NCBI GenBank assembly: GCA_964016985.1
Contig: OZ024823.1
Span: 127,649,692 to 127,713,691, forward strand
Origin: Anodontia alba
Taxonomy: Eukaryota; Mollusca; Bivalvia; Lucinida; Lucinidae
Reading direction: 5' to 3'
Length of the DNA: 64,000 bases
Part shown: piece by piece, positions 10,485 through 27,000 of the stretch
Numbering within the stretch: the stretch's first letter is position 1
Layout of the letters: each line of letters starts with the position of its first letter
Program-made: the position numbers and the translations under genes
The notes under the pieces: model-generated
The model's input: only the letters and a program-made list of their open reading frames with translations
Database searches by the model: none
Told to the model about the DNA's origin: nothing

Positions 10485-11029
10485 TATCGATAACTCTGTC
10501 ACCAGATCTCCGCAATATCAATGTACATACCAAGTTTAGTAAAAATCCATTAACATTTACTCAAGTTATTCTCCGGAAACGAAAATACGGACGGTAGCCT
10601 GGCGGGCAGATAACCGTCACAGAATGCCAAGTAATAATCCCAAGCAAGATATTGTCAATATCAGTTATTGTATGAAATTTCATACAAAACCTTCAATTCT
10701 TTCTCAAGATAGCAGATTTTTGTTAGTAAGCAAAGGCAGCAACTCCCTGAAAAATTAATGAATTTTGCCCATGTCAATGGGCAAAATCCATTAATTGTTC
10801 AAGGAGTTGCTCCCAAACCACTTAGTTTTTCAGGGAGTTGCTCCCAAACCACTCATACCTGATATACACATGTACGCAAAATTTGAATAAAATCCATCAA
10901 AAACTATTCAAGTTAGAGAGCGGAAACCACTCGCTGACGGACGGACAGGCCGCGGGCGGACGGACAAAGTTGAACTGAAAAAAAAAACCATACTACCCCA
11001 GCACTACTGTGTGGCGGGGTATAAAAAAG
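10485..11029. mobile_element. Pearl/Helitron-like element with ACGG-type microsatellite and terminal hairpin
   Basis: The repeated phrase 'aatcaatgtac..accaagtttagtaaaaatcc..tactcaagttat' is followed by GGACGGACAGGCCGCGGGCG and a 3' end CACTACTGTGTGGCGGGGTATAAAA. The same design occurs at 47905-48448 and 51726-52447. A foldback (10739-10850, arms on 'caactccctgaa' and 'gggcaaaatcc') is embedded in it. Confidence 0.6.
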
Positions 11030-11365
11030 AAATTGTATATACTAAAGGCGTGTATGTAGTCCGTGTAAATAAAGCCCACCAGGTTTCCAAAGAGTTGGAA
11101 GAACACTGTCGAAGTTGTGTCGTTTCAACATGTTTTAAGTCTGCTACTTTCTGAATTTTATTTATTATGTATTTCCAAGGGATCCCTAATTCGGAATATT
11201 TTGTCATCATATTCATTTTGTTGAATTAGGTAAAAAAAATAAAAAAAATAAATAAATAAAATATACAAGAAAAAAGTACACCAAGGACTCATTAACTCAC
11301 GACAGTATCGACGTGTAAATGCCGGTTGCAAACTAAATCCGTGTTTTGTTACTCTTAATCCACTA

Positions 11366-11687
11366 GTCGACTCCCGTTATCTCGAAATCAAAGGGACTCT
11401 GAAATACTTCGAGATATCCGTACCTCAACATATCAGTAGAATTTAGGAAACAATAAATCAAACAACCACATTTCACTAATAAGTATGTAATTTGACTCCT
11501 GAAATTAGAGATATATTGAAAATATTGTGGAAAAGAGGAGAAATTGCTCCTTAGGAGCAACTTCTCTTGTCCACAACATTTTGTTACTGTTGTTAGAATT
11601 CCGTGTTGAAAACTGGGAACAGATTTTCACTTCGAGATAAGCGGTTTTTAGAGATAAACGAAGCCACGATAACGAGAGTCGACTGTA
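11366..11687. mobile_element. MITE family J, copy 2
   Basis: GTCGACTCCCGTTATCTCGA at the left and GATAACGAGAGTCGACTG at the right, followed by TA. The inner arms 'gaaattgctcc'/'ggagcaacttc' match copy 1. Confidence 0.65.
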
Positions 11688-11944
11688 TATTAATTTCGTT
11701 TGACTTGCTCAAAGAAACACAAATAACGAGGAAAAACAAAATAAATAAATAAAATCAAGAGGGCTATAACTCTGACTAGTTTTGATACGTAAATGCTGAT
11801 TTCAGACTTAACCCGTGTTTTGTTGCCCTTATCCCACAATATTAATTTCGTTTGAAACACAAGTTGGGGACAAAAAAAAAACAAAAAAAAAAACAGTTGA
11901 AAACATCAAAGGCAACCAAGGCCAGGAACGACGCGTAAATCTCT

Positions 11945-11948
<4 letters not shown>

Positions 11949-12011
<63 letters not shown>
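11949..12011. repeat. (CA)n microsatellite, about 31 units
   Basis: Long perfect CA run with a short CG-rich tail (acgcgcgcgcgca). Confidence 0.95.
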
Positions 12012-12013
<2 letters not shown>

Positions 12014-12298
12014 ATGCACAAACGCGCGCGCGCACACACACCAGTATGGCCAGAAAAGATTACTTTGGGATTTTTAAAAAATTATATTAGAGTCACTGAT
12101 GAGCGCTAGTTGGCCGAAATTAACTAGTCTGTCCCAGAAAACTTGAGACTTCAGATGCGTTCAGTTTGGTGAGTGTGTGTCATATAGTTAACTCAAGTGT
12201 TCAAAGTTCCCGCGTTTAAAATTTTCACGGATTTTCACGGAGACATACGGAAGTATTGGTCTATTTTGAGACATGGGGAATTCTTCTATTAATACTAT

Positions 12299-12441
12299 CC
12301 AATCATTTGTCACGAAACAACGATTTTACTTCCAACGTGGAACTAGCAACATGGTTAAACGGACATGACCGAGTGTGACAAATACGGGATTGCACAAAAT
12401 ATTACAAGAGGTAACTATTGAGATCATAAGTCGTATAAATA
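12299..12441 (+). promoter_or_regulatory. Promoter block of ARF copy B (CCAAT, TTCC-N5-GGAA, TATA box)
   Basis: CCAAT 12299-12303, TTCCAACGTGGAA 12330-12342 and TATAAATA 12434-12441, 127 bases before the ATG. Order and spacing parallel copy A, and the intervening bases also align. Confidence 0.65.
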
Positions 12442-12567
12442 CAGGAAGCTTTCAGACAATATCATTAATGTTAGCTTTAACTTTGTTCGATTTACTTGGC
12501 TTTTTAAAACATATCAATATTTTTCTCTACAATTTATCTTAAGGGTTTTCTCGGATATTAATCAGTG

Positions 12568-16421
<3,854 letters not shown>

Positions 16422-16492
16422 AACATCAGTGAACCAGAAGACAACAAAGCTGTAATCCTAATGTTAAGTTGTCACGTTATTGGGCGTGTGCA

Positions 16493-16498
16493 ATTAAA
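16493..16498 (+). terminator. Poly(A) signal ATTAAA of ARF copy B
   Basis: ATTAAA, the common variant signal, in the same GGGCGTGTGCAA context as the copy A signal. Confidence 0.6.
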
Positions 16499-16574
16499 GA
16501 CAAATCCAGTTCTCACAATTCAGAATGCTCGAGTTCTAGTCTACAAGTTCAGTCGTAACTGGAGGTGCTTGAGC

Positions 16575-16790
16575 TTTAAGGAGAACTGAAATTTTAACTC
16601 TGTAAAAATGGTTTGTCTCCTTCCGAAAAGGGGTCTACTCTATAAGGAAAGAATTTGCTCTCAAAGAGAGCAAATTCTTTCCTTATAGAGAAGACTCTTT
16701 TCAGAAGGGGACTGGTGTGCAGGAAAGAAAACATGAAGTCACAGAGATTGTCTCCCTAGTGAAAAATGACAGCTAAACGTCCTGGTATAT
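16575..16790. mobile_element. MITE family F, clean copy
   Basis: A central palindrome with arms TATAAGGAAAGAATTTGCTC and its inverse (about 16640-16699). The outer inverted arms 'ttccgaaaaggggtctac' and 'ttttcagaagggga' complete it. Confidence 0.7.
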
Positions 16791-16979
16791 CCAGTCACCT
16801 TGAAAAACTGTTGTGCCGCATTTTTACATGTGCTATGTGGGAAACAAACATTCCAATGCTCAGTTAGGCCCAGGTCTTTAATGTTCAGTGTATGATTGCT
16901 TGCTTCAAATTTCATAAGCAAATTCAATTCCGATCACCCTTGTCCGTGTATGGATAATGTCAGCTTTTTAATATCAGCA

Positions 16980-17125
16980 CTCTGTAGGCTAAATCAGCAG
17001 ATGGCAAATTATTTTTCCAAGAAAATAGGATTCTATTTTTGTGTGAATTGAAGACAATTCACATGAAATGCTATACCCTAATTTCTGGATAAATACTTTT
17101 ACAGCTACAAATCATTTCTCCAAAT
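16980..17125. mobile_element. MITE family G fragment
   Basis: 'gtgtgaattgaagacaattc' stem with 'aaatcagcagatggcaaat' edge. Confidence 0.45.
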
Positions 17126-17394
17126 GCAGAATAACTAATGACTACTGACTAGCACATCTTTACAGCCTAAAAAGGATATACACATTTTACTACCATAAAA
17201 TGTGGCGACCCTTGTGATAAATCCCCACCCCCCCTCCCCACCCTGATGCTAATATGCAGATCTGGACACAGACTTGTCACGTTATACAGACATTTCTGTT
17301 TGGAGATAATCTACTGATTTCACTACATTGGGCGACTTCAAGGGAAGTAACTCTGGCATGGAAAACAAGCCATCCTACACATCTGAGGGCAACT

Positions 17395-17450
17395 CTTAAA
17401 GGAAAGAATTTGCTCCCAGAGGGAGCAAATTCTTTCCTTTAAAAGTAGCC
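17395..17450. repeat. Family F core palindrome
   Basis: TTAAAGGAAAGAATTTGCTC and its inverse form a stem of about 24 bases around an AGAGGG loop. Confidence 0.75.
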
Positions 17451-18173
17451 CCCATTTTATAAAGATTTTAATAACTAGGAAGGCAGCTTCCTAGCTGCAG
17501 TTGTCTCCCTTTATCTGAATCTATTTGATTAAAATCACTATTTTCTGTGGGAGAGATATGTACGTGGCAGCTGAACTTCTATGAAAAATACCGCCTTAAC
17601 CCAAAATACGTTGTGCATGCATATAGTCTGGTCTAAGCCTTTGTTGTCAACATACTAAATAGTGAACAGCAAATGACTAGGCTATGCTAATGTATAGGTG
17701 ATCTGGGTTGTCACTGTTTGAATAAGGCATGTTAGCTTATGTGGCTAATTTAGTCTTATTTACATGTTTAAAACAAGATTTCTGTGATATTTTGTTGATA
17801 TATTACAACTTAGCTATTAAAATGTTATCATGTCTGTATAATTTGTAAATGTGTATATAAACTGTACTTTTTACCTCACATTTTTACTTTTTTGATACAT
17901 ATACTTTCTAATTGCTGATTAAATTATAAGCATATATTGTCAATTAATTGTGTATATTACTTCTAATCTTGCTAATTCCCTGACCTTGAATATGACGATA
18001 AGTATTTGGCGTTTTACAGCTCTTTCAGCGTATCTAAGTTAAATCAAGCTGACACAAGGATGATAATGGGAGGCTCTGTGCTGTGTAGTGCTGTAATATC
18101 ATGAGCTGAATTCTAGCTGCCGCAAGACTTGAACCGGAGACCTTGTGATCTAAAGTCGGGAGTGCTAATAACT
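17451..18173. other. No gene seen; AT-rich intergenic sequence
   Basis: A family I fragment (about 17610-17740) and a degenerate sequence with no coding signal. Confidence 0.4.
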
Positions 18174-18449
18174 CCATCACGAAAACATGCCTATATAATT
18201 TTGACCCCCTTAAACCCCACTTTTATATAATAAAACAGGGGTTTACAGGGGTATAAATTATTATTTTTTCTTTTTTGTCTAAAAAACATAGATTTTGTGT
18301 GCTTGTTAGAACCGCCTTGCTGAGGCGTAACGAGTACTCACAATCTATGTTTTGAGCACAAATATGAAAAATATCAGAATTTTTTATCCAAAAAATTTCC
18401 ATTTTTGGTTGTAAAATTTCAATATATTTGAGTAAGTGTTTTTGTTATG
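18174..18449. mobile_element. MITE family A, copy 6
   Basis: CATCACGAAAACATGCCTAT start. The core palindrome is shorter (TTGCTGAGGCG) and the right end is mutated. Confidence 0.68.
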
Positions 18450-18547
18450 TCAACCAACAATGCCATTTTCCCTGACCTTGAAGACATATACAGATTCCAT
18501 GACTTTTCTAAACCACTGACCACTACAGTTCAGAGGTAGATGAGAGC

Positions 18548-18554
<7 letters not shown>

Positions 18555-18581
<27 letters not shown>
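18555..18581. repeat. (GT)n microsatellite
   Basis: Thirteen GT units. Confidence 0.95.
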
Positions 18582-18583
<2 letters not shown>

Positions 18584-19049
18584 CTCACATTTTCTGAGGA
18601 TTTTTGTCTGGCTTTTAAAGCCCTATTTGAAAGAATATGTGATAATGCAGGACAGTCGTAGTCTGCCCAAATTCTCGTCCCATTTGAAAAGTTTCCTGTC
18701 TTGGAACAGGTTATGAAAACGTTTGTATCTTTTAATTAAAGATAAGAGCCAGAGTTCCAGAACTCCTCCCACTTCGAATTTGGGCATGTCCATATTTTAC
18801 CAGAAACTTTGATGCGAAACCTTCACCAGTGTTAACATATGGACGGACGAACTGTATGACGGAATAGGGAAGAGACAAACAAAAACTACGTATATACCCG
18901 ACATATGGTACTTCCTCAGCTGTGTTATTAGAATGAACTTACTGAAGTTTTATGGCAAATATAATGAGATAAGTTATCTCAATATTTACCAATAATTTAG
19001 TCTATATATGGTATGACACTGTAACTCCTTATTGTACTTACATAGGTCT

Positions 19050-19181
19050 AGGTAAGAGTGGGTATCAGGCAAATATTTTTCTCGATGAGGCGCTTCTAAT
19101 GAGTACCAACAACATGTTTTCATAGAGAAATAAGAAAAATATCAATACTTTTGGACTGAAAAAAGAATCTTATCAAGAGCT
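19050..19181. mobile_element. MITE family B, half copy
   Basis: 'gaggcgcttctaatgagtac' then 'agaaataagaaaaatatcaa' and 'gagctatg'; the left arm is mostly missing. Confidence 0.55.
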
Positions 19182-19182
19182 A

Positions 19183-19590
19183 TGTTTGTTTGTGTTGAGG
19201 TTTTACGGCCCAGTCAACCCAATGGGGTCATGTCGAGCGCGGTCAATTTACCTAACCACACGTTTACTGGGCAGGCTTAGTCCTCTAAGCGGTTGGTTTA
19301 AACATATTTATTTCCGAAATGTTTACATATACAACACATACAAAAGTACAACAATAGGATTAGAACGAAAGCATAAGAGCTTATTTAGTTCCTTTCCTTT
19401 TAACCAGTATTGTGCACATTCTTTCGCCAGAAACTGACAACTGCCCTTCTTGAATCAGCGGAAGGGAGAGAATGACCGTAGAAAATATTTCATGATCAAT
19501 CTCCATGAAAGAAAGTTGCCGACCTCAGTGGGGGTTGAACCCGCGACCTCCTGGTCTCCAGTCGGACGGCGCATCCAACTGAATGGCAGA
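19183..19590 (-). mobile_element. SINE family S1 (tRNA-derived), interrupted copy
   Basis: Read on the minus strand, the head has a B-box-like GGTTCAACCCC and tRNA-like stem, and the tail is (CAAA)n. On the plus strand it starts 'gttgaggttttacggccc'. About 100 bases of extra DNA interrupt the middle (about 19300-19400). Confidence 0.65.
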
Positions 19591-19826
19591 TAATGTAGAT
19601 AAAGATGATCAGCGTTGAAATAATCATCATCATCATCATTGGATTTTTGATTAACGTTGGAAGCAGCTGACTGAGAGGGATCCCAGACAATGGAAGCTCT
19701 TGGCTATTGACTCTTATGACAGATACACCTGGAGATCTGGTGTGATATCTGCCATGCATGCAACTACCTGGGAGGGGGCCCACTGATGTGGATGCTGCCC
19801 ATGTGATCTTGGATATAAAGGAAATA

Positions 19827-20199
19827 CAGTCAAACCTCAATGGCTCGAACATCTTTTGGACCATGCAAAATTGTTCGAGACATACATGTGGGTAGTTTGA
19901 GCCACTGAGGGTTAACCATGGTCCAGGTCAGGAAGCAAATGGCGTTAATTTAGGGAAATTGTTTTGATCTTCCATACAATAAAGGTATGTTGAGTGTTCT
20001 CATTAGAATTGCCTCAATGAGGCAATTCTAATGAATACACATAACATACAATTTCATGATATAATAAGAAAACTCCTTAAGTATTTGTTTTCTGACACTT
20101 TTGGAAGAAGTTCGTAAGAATTTCGTAGGGACTCAAAAACAAGTTCGGATGAGCCTTGGTAATCGAGCCATCCGGGTTTGAGTTACAGAGGTTCGACTG
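19827..20199. mobile_element. Mariner-like MITE (TIR CAGTCRAACCTC, TA duplication) with a family B copy inside
   Basis: The left end CAGTCAAACCTC and right end GAGGTTCGACTG are inverted and each is flanked by TA (19825-19826 and 20200-20201). A family B palindrome (ATTAGAATTGCCTCAATGAG) sits inside at about 19978-20085. Confidence 0.7.
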
Positions 20200-20842
20200 T
20201 AAATTACAAATACTGTACACTTCTGATGACTTTCTTTTTTTAATCATCTACAATATATGTTAATATCTAGTATACAAATACTAATCCATGAACAAATTTT
20301 CTTCAATATATTAATTAGGTAACATGACAAATAACCATAAATGTGGCTATGCGAACAGTGAGTTCTAAGTAGTCTGGTCATGTCGAGACCTTGCCTCCAA
20401 ATTTGTGGGACTTTAAGTCTTGCTTTTAAATTAAAAGCAGGTGAGCTGCAACAGCCTAAGCATCCCATCTATTTCGCAAGCCCTAATCGATGGAGATAAT
20501 CAGTCTGCACAAATGCTCACTTAAAACAGTAGAAGACATATTTCAAAATGATATTCTTTTTCCTATTTTAAATATACTGTTACAGTATTCAGCCTATGTA
20601 TTCGGGCAGACAAGCCACAGTGTAAACCCTGATCAGACCCACAGAACACGGCATTTGACCAGACTCAACACCATTTGCCACTTGCCCATCAGTTTTTGGA
20701 CAGATTAACACAGTTTGCTCTGACAGGTCTGTCTGTCACAAAATACAAGAATAAAACGCAGTATTTCTATCAGCTTTTGTTTAGAGTGCTAAAGTTTTAT
20801 AAATCTGATCACACCTATAATAATACAATCTCGTAAAAAAAA
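20200..20842. other. 3' intergenic region between the convergent genes
   Basis: No repeat edge or coding signal recognised. On the minus strand a TATAAA variant poly(A) signal (complement of 20796-20801) lies 42 bases after the WDHD1 stop; no AATAAA is close. Confidence 0.35.
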
Positions 20843-21073
20843 TTAGTCACCCTCTTTACTGAAAGCAAAATTTGCAAGTTTTGAGTTAGTTGTTTGTGAA
20901 AGAGGGGTTTTCTTGGTGTCTATACTAGCACTATCTTTCTGCTTTTTCACCACTTCATCTTGTTCTTCCTCTCGTTTTCTCTTTTTATCAACTCCATCTG
21001 TCATTCTCATTCCCAAGTCTGCTGTATTTTCTTTACTCTTCTCACTCAAAGATTTTGCTTTTCGAAGCCATTC
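20843..21073 (-). CDS. WDHD1: WDHD1 last exon (C-terminus, stop TAA)
   Basis: Begins EWLRKAKS, closing the HMG-like box. It then has an acidic/basic tail with KKRKR and KKQK (nuclear localisation type) and ends SKLANFAF-SKEGD, like the vertebrate KLSAFAF end. Confidence 0.93.
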   Translation of the reverse strand, partial: EWLRKAKSLSEKSKENTADLGMRMTDGVDKKRKREEEQDEVVKKQKDSASIDTKKTPLSQTTNSKLANFAFSKEGD

Positions 21074-24000
21074 CTGAAATCAATATAAAATCATTTCATT
21101 TCAATCCCTTACGACAAAAAATAGAAAAATGTTTACCTGATACCCACTCTTATTCTGAAGTACAAGTATGACACAATCAAAATTTTAGCATCATATGCAG
21201 TCAGTTTCAGTGTTAAAATGTCCTGTTTCAAAACCAAGGTGAATTGGTATGCAGTGCAATCCAAGTTTAGTCACTTTTTAATTATCTTATAGCAACCAGT
21301 TTATTTAATACATACACAGCTGTTCAGAGTGCAATTTAATAATGCACTACAAGCATAAAGGGACATTATCCAATTGGCAAACAGCAAAGGCACAGATCAG
21401 TTTGTACATCCACAGTGTGAGCAGAAACTTCTCAGCTTGATTCTCTAACTTTATCAATGGATTTAGTAAGCTGGTAATGAGCACCCTGATCAGTCTGCAG
21501 CAATGAAGGCCCTGATTGGACTGTGTAAAAGCACAGGCTGACCTGGGCCTTCATTGCCCAGATATATGGCATAAAGGTACTTTTTGCAGCTTGTGATTCA
21601 TGTCTGTTCTGATAAAGACAGCAGGAGGTAACTGGCTACAACAAATTGCTTTACACATCATACACATCAATGTTTGAAAGCTGTTATCAACTTTTCTAGG
21701 CCCAGTTGTTCAAAGCATCATTAGCTTAACAAGCTCATTAAGGGTCATTTTGTTAACTATTTAAGCTGATTCAATATACACTATTCTGATATTTTTTGCT
21801 GAAAAAATGTGAGTAGCTTTTGCACTGCAAAAGCTACTCACATTTTTTCAGCAAAAAATTTCAGCATATTTGCGTATCACTTTTAACGAATTGTTAACTA
21901 ACGACATCGTTAGCTTTGAACAAAATTGGGCCCTGATAAAAAGAAAAAGTCCAAAGGCAACAACAGTGCAGTGTGAAAAATGTTTTAATGGGAAAGTAAA
22001 TAAATGTTTTCAAAAGGGGATAAACGTCTGAAAAGAAAAGTATGTAATGATCATAAATGGCCCAAAATAATACAAAATATTTTTAGAGGGATAATAATAT
22101 ATTCTGAGTGAAATGTGCAGCTTACCTCTTCTATGAGACTTTCGTTAAACTTCCAATGAGGAAGTTTAAAAAGCCCCTGTATACATATTTGTCATTTTTA
22201 TGCTTTTTAAATTTCAAAGTTATAATTAGCTTTAATGTAAAATTAGAGAAAAATGGCATTTTGGGAGTTAATGATTAATTTTTGATGCATGATCACCAAA
22301 GGGGGAAGTATACACCTGTTTCGAAAATAATTTGACATGAAACAATTTACCTCCATTCCCATTAATTGACTGAGTTGGGATTTTGCGACCCAGTCAACCC
22401 ATAAGGGTCATGCCAAGCCAATCAGTTTACCTAACTTCCATTTTTTCCTGGGATGGCTTAGTCCTTCCAAGTGGTTAACCATATTTATGCACATTCTTTA
22501 ATCAGAAATTGGCAACTAGGGTTGTGCAAAACTAGCGGTACATCGTGGTATTTCTTTGCTATGGTAAATACCATGGTACACTTACCTGTGTAGTGTTATT
22601 AAGATGTTGCTATTTTTAGAAAAATAATGTGCTGTAAGAAAACCTAAATGTAGAAAATATTTATACTTTAAAGTTGAAATTACAAATCATTGGAATTTAT
22701 AAACCATTTGATTATATTAAATTAAAATGAAACTAAACCCTGGTATCTAAGACACTGGTTCAGAGAAAATGATTTTGCATGCACTTGCATTCTTTTTTTT
22801 AATGTTTTTATAAATAACAGAAACATGTTCTGTTTCTTTCTTTTTAACATATGTTGAATATATTTACAAATTTTATACAGGTGTCTGCATGCAAAACTTT
22901 ACAATAGTCAACAAATATTTGGAAGAATACTTATATCATGATAACTGCAGTATACCATAGTACGTACTGTGGTACATACCGCGGTATACCGTGGTACGCA
23001 CCCCAAAGGCAGTACCAAACCATACTGACAACTGCCCTTCTTAAATCAGCAGATGAAAGAGAATGACCGTAGAAAATATTTCACGATCAATGTCCATGAA
23101 AGAATGTTGCCAGATCAAGCAGAGATTGAACCAGTAACCTCCAGATTACCAGCTGGATGTGGATTCACTAAGGCACGGAGACCGGCTCTATTCCCATTAG
23201 GAATTGCTTTTGGAGTACCACTATTTTTAAAAGCATTCAAATTTCCGTCTGAAAAAGTCATCTCCATTTGATTGGTAGCAAAAATTTAACCCTTCTCTTG
23301 CTAAACACGACATGTCCTGTCTTAGCAAACAGTGTAGATCCAGATCAGTTGGCTTCTGAAGAAGCCAACTGATCTGGATCTACACTGTTTGTCATTAAAT
23401 ATGTGAATTTCTATCAAAAACTCGAATCAAGTAATCTGATTGGCTGGAAATTAGAAATGGGTGTGGCATCTTAATTTATTCAGCATGACAAGGGTTAAGC
23501 GTATCTATTCCTTTTCCTGAAGGTGACTATATGTATTTACCTGTCTCTCTTCTTTTGCCAACTGTCTGAACTGTTCTGTAGCATACTTATTTAGGTCTTC
23601 TTCTGTCAGTTCTGGTTTTTCTTCCTTAATCTTGGCACTGTTTGCTTCCAACCACAGATCAAATGCTGAGGCAGGTCTGAGAAAGAAAATGTAATGTGAA
23701 GATGTTGTTTATGCAATATGCAACAAGAATTATCAGGAGACAATTAAGCATGTCTTTTGGATACCTGTCACTAAATGGATTCATTTTTTGGAAATACTAT
23801 TAACCCTTACCACTCTCTGGGAATCCAAAACTCAGCAGACAACAAATTAATGACATTTTTCTTATTTTCCACAGAAAACAGGAGTTGACATTTCATGCAA
23901 CAATATGCAAGATTCGTCAAATCCCTGTTTCTAGGAAAAAGAAAAAATATATTTCAACAGGTAATTTGCTGAAAATTTTACAGCATGCTGTTAAGCAGAA

Positions 24001-27000
24001 TGTCATTAGTTCAAACTACAGTGAACAAGTACCTTCAGGGGGAGTATACAATGAAAGGAAAGGACTGGGCCCAGCCTTTTATATGCTGTACCCAAGACAT
24101 GGTACATTTCCAACCTTATTCCAGGAATAGCCTTAAGAATGGTTCATTAGTTTAAATATATAAGGAAAGAACCTTTACTAACAGTGGTCTTGTGCCCCTA
24201 ATTACTAATTACTGTTACCTATCCATATCCATTCACTAGACACATACCTGCTGATATTTTTGTCCTATCAAGTTGTACTGATTTTGTTTCAGTCACTCCA
24301 ACTACCTATGTCTTACATTGTTCTAAATGCTAATGTATGTATTTTCTTGCCCTAACACATGCAAGTTTTCAAAACACCTATCTAAGTCCATCCTTTTCCC
24401 AACTAGACAAAGTGCCCAGTGGGGCACGTATACCCCCGACCAGCGCTACCGCCAGTTTTTTTTAAGAGCACAAAGTATGTAACTTTGACTCTGGAGATGG
24501 TAGTTATATGCTTTATGTTATAACATTGAAAAACTTCAATCACACATAATATGAAGCCCTTAACCTCAAAGATCCGGCACAGGTGCAGGGATTGAGCTTA
24601 ATAAATTTTTAGCCCTATAACTATCACCATATACTAGTGAAATCAATCAGTCTTTATAATATAAGCAACAAGAGCTGTCGTAGGACAGCGTAGCTCGCCT
24701 GCTGGGTACATTTTATATTGTAACATTTTTATCATTAAGAAATTCAAAATGAAATAATCTATGAAATAATTTTCAAGTTATATGGCGAAATCATTCAACC
24801 ATATAATATAGGTCACACTGACCTAGATGTATTTGTATGTAAATCATTTTGTAACATAGATAGAATAATCCAGGTATGACAATTCTCCATGAAATAGTAA
24901 TAAAAACTAGAGCTGGTGTTTGTAAAACACTATGCCCCCAACTGCCTGACTCTAACACTGCTTGACTCCAACACTGCTTGCCCATGACGGTAACAACAGT
25001 ACAAATATACGAGATTTCAATGTTATTTTATTAAAAGGGAAATAACTCTAAAATGGGAGATAATTTGGATAGGAAACAAAATATGGGTCACCTATTTTTT
25101 CATGAGGAATCCATATATGAAATTTCAAACTAGCATGCACAGTTCAAAACATGCTATGCATCAAAAAGTGTGCAATGTAAAAATGCCCAAAATGACAAAG
25201 GGCCATAACTCAAGAAGTACTTTTCAGAATTTATTCAAAAGTTAATCAGGTCATCTACTCATCAATACCAATCTATTCACCAGGTTTCAAGGCTCTAGCT
25301 TCAATAGCTTTTGAGATATTTTGCTGACAAGATTTTATCTATATTTTTTCAAAGGGCCTTAACTCAGGAAAGGGGCATAATCCTGATGGGAAAAAAAACA
25401 CGGGTCAGCTATTTTTTCATGAGGAATCCATATATGAAATTTCAAAACCCTAGCCCACACCGTTCAAAACTTATGCTATGCATAAAAAAATGTGCAACGT
25501 AAAAAAGCCCAAAGATATAAAGGGCCATAACTCATGAAGTAATTTTCAGAATTTATTCAAAAGTTAATCAGGTCATCTACTCATCAATACCAATCTATTC
25601 ACCAGGTTTCAAGGCTCTAGCTTCAATAGCTTTTGAGATATTTTCCTGACAAGAATTCATATTTTTTTCAAAGGGCCATAACTCAGGAAAGGGGCATAAT
25701 CCTGATAAGAAAAAAAATACTTGTCAGCTATTTTTTCATGAGGAATCCATATATAAAATTTCAAAACCCTAGCATGCACAGATCAAAACTTATGCTATGC
25801 ATCAAAAAGTGTGCAATTGTAAAAATGCCCAAAGTTATAAAGGGCCATAACTCATGAAGTAATTTTCAGAATTTATTCAAAAGTTAATCAGGTCATCTAC
25901 TCATCAATACCAATCTATTCACTAGGTTTCAAGGCTCTAGCTTCAATAGCTTTTGAGATATTTTGCTGACAAGATTTCATCTATATTTTTTCAAAGGGCC
26001 ATAACTCAGGAAAGGGGCATAATCCTGATGGGAAAAAAAATAAGGGTCAGCTATTTTTTCATGAGGAATCCATATATGATATTTCAAAACCCTAGCATGC
26101 ATGGTTCATAAGTAATGCTATGCATCAAAAAGCGTGACGGACGGACGCACGGACGGACTGACGGACGCACGCACGCACGCACCCACAAACGTCCCAGAAG
26201 CAATATGCCCCTCTTCGAAGTTGGGGGCATAATAAAAGGCAAAATCACTGAAGCATGAAATATAGGTCACAATGACCTAGATATAGTAAGTGGTCATTCA
26301 TTGGGTCACATGGAACTAATATCCCAGGTGTGACATTTATCCAACAAATAGTATTCAAGATATAAGGCAAAATCACTGAACCATGAAATATAGGTCACAC
26401 CAACAGAGATATATTTTGACGTCAATAATCGGGTCACAAGGAACTGATATCCCAGGTGTGACATTTATCCAACAAATAGTATTCAAGATATAAGGCAAAA
26501 TCACTGAACCATGAAATATAGGTCACAATGACCTAGATATAGTAAGTGGTCATTCATTGGGTCACATGGAAGTAATATCCCAGGTGTGACATTTATCCAA
26601 CAAATAGTATTCAAGATATAAGGCAAAATCACTGGACCGTGAAATCTAAGTGATCTGGACCGTAAAATGTAGGTCACCATGACCTTCACTCTCTTACACT
26701 TAAATCGATGTCACATAGTTAGCTGATGTATAACCAGTTGTGTCTATAACCTGTAGGCATATAAGATTTTACAAATGTGTCCTAGATTTTGACCCCTAGC
26801 CCCACTCCAAGGCCCACCCTGAGGTATGAACCCAGGGGTATGTTCTTTTGCAATCTCAGAAGACTCCTCCAGGTACCCAAATTCTAAATATGAATGCTCT
26901 ATGAGGAGTGAAAGTCAAGATATAAGAATTTGAAAAACTTTAACACAGTATTACAAAGGTGTCCTAGATTCTGACCCCTAGCCCCACCCAGGGGCATGAA

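Noticed and set aside
11815..12090. Frames rich in His-Thr or Cys-Val
   Set aside because: Produced by the (CA)n microsatellite; the same applies at 35841-36092.
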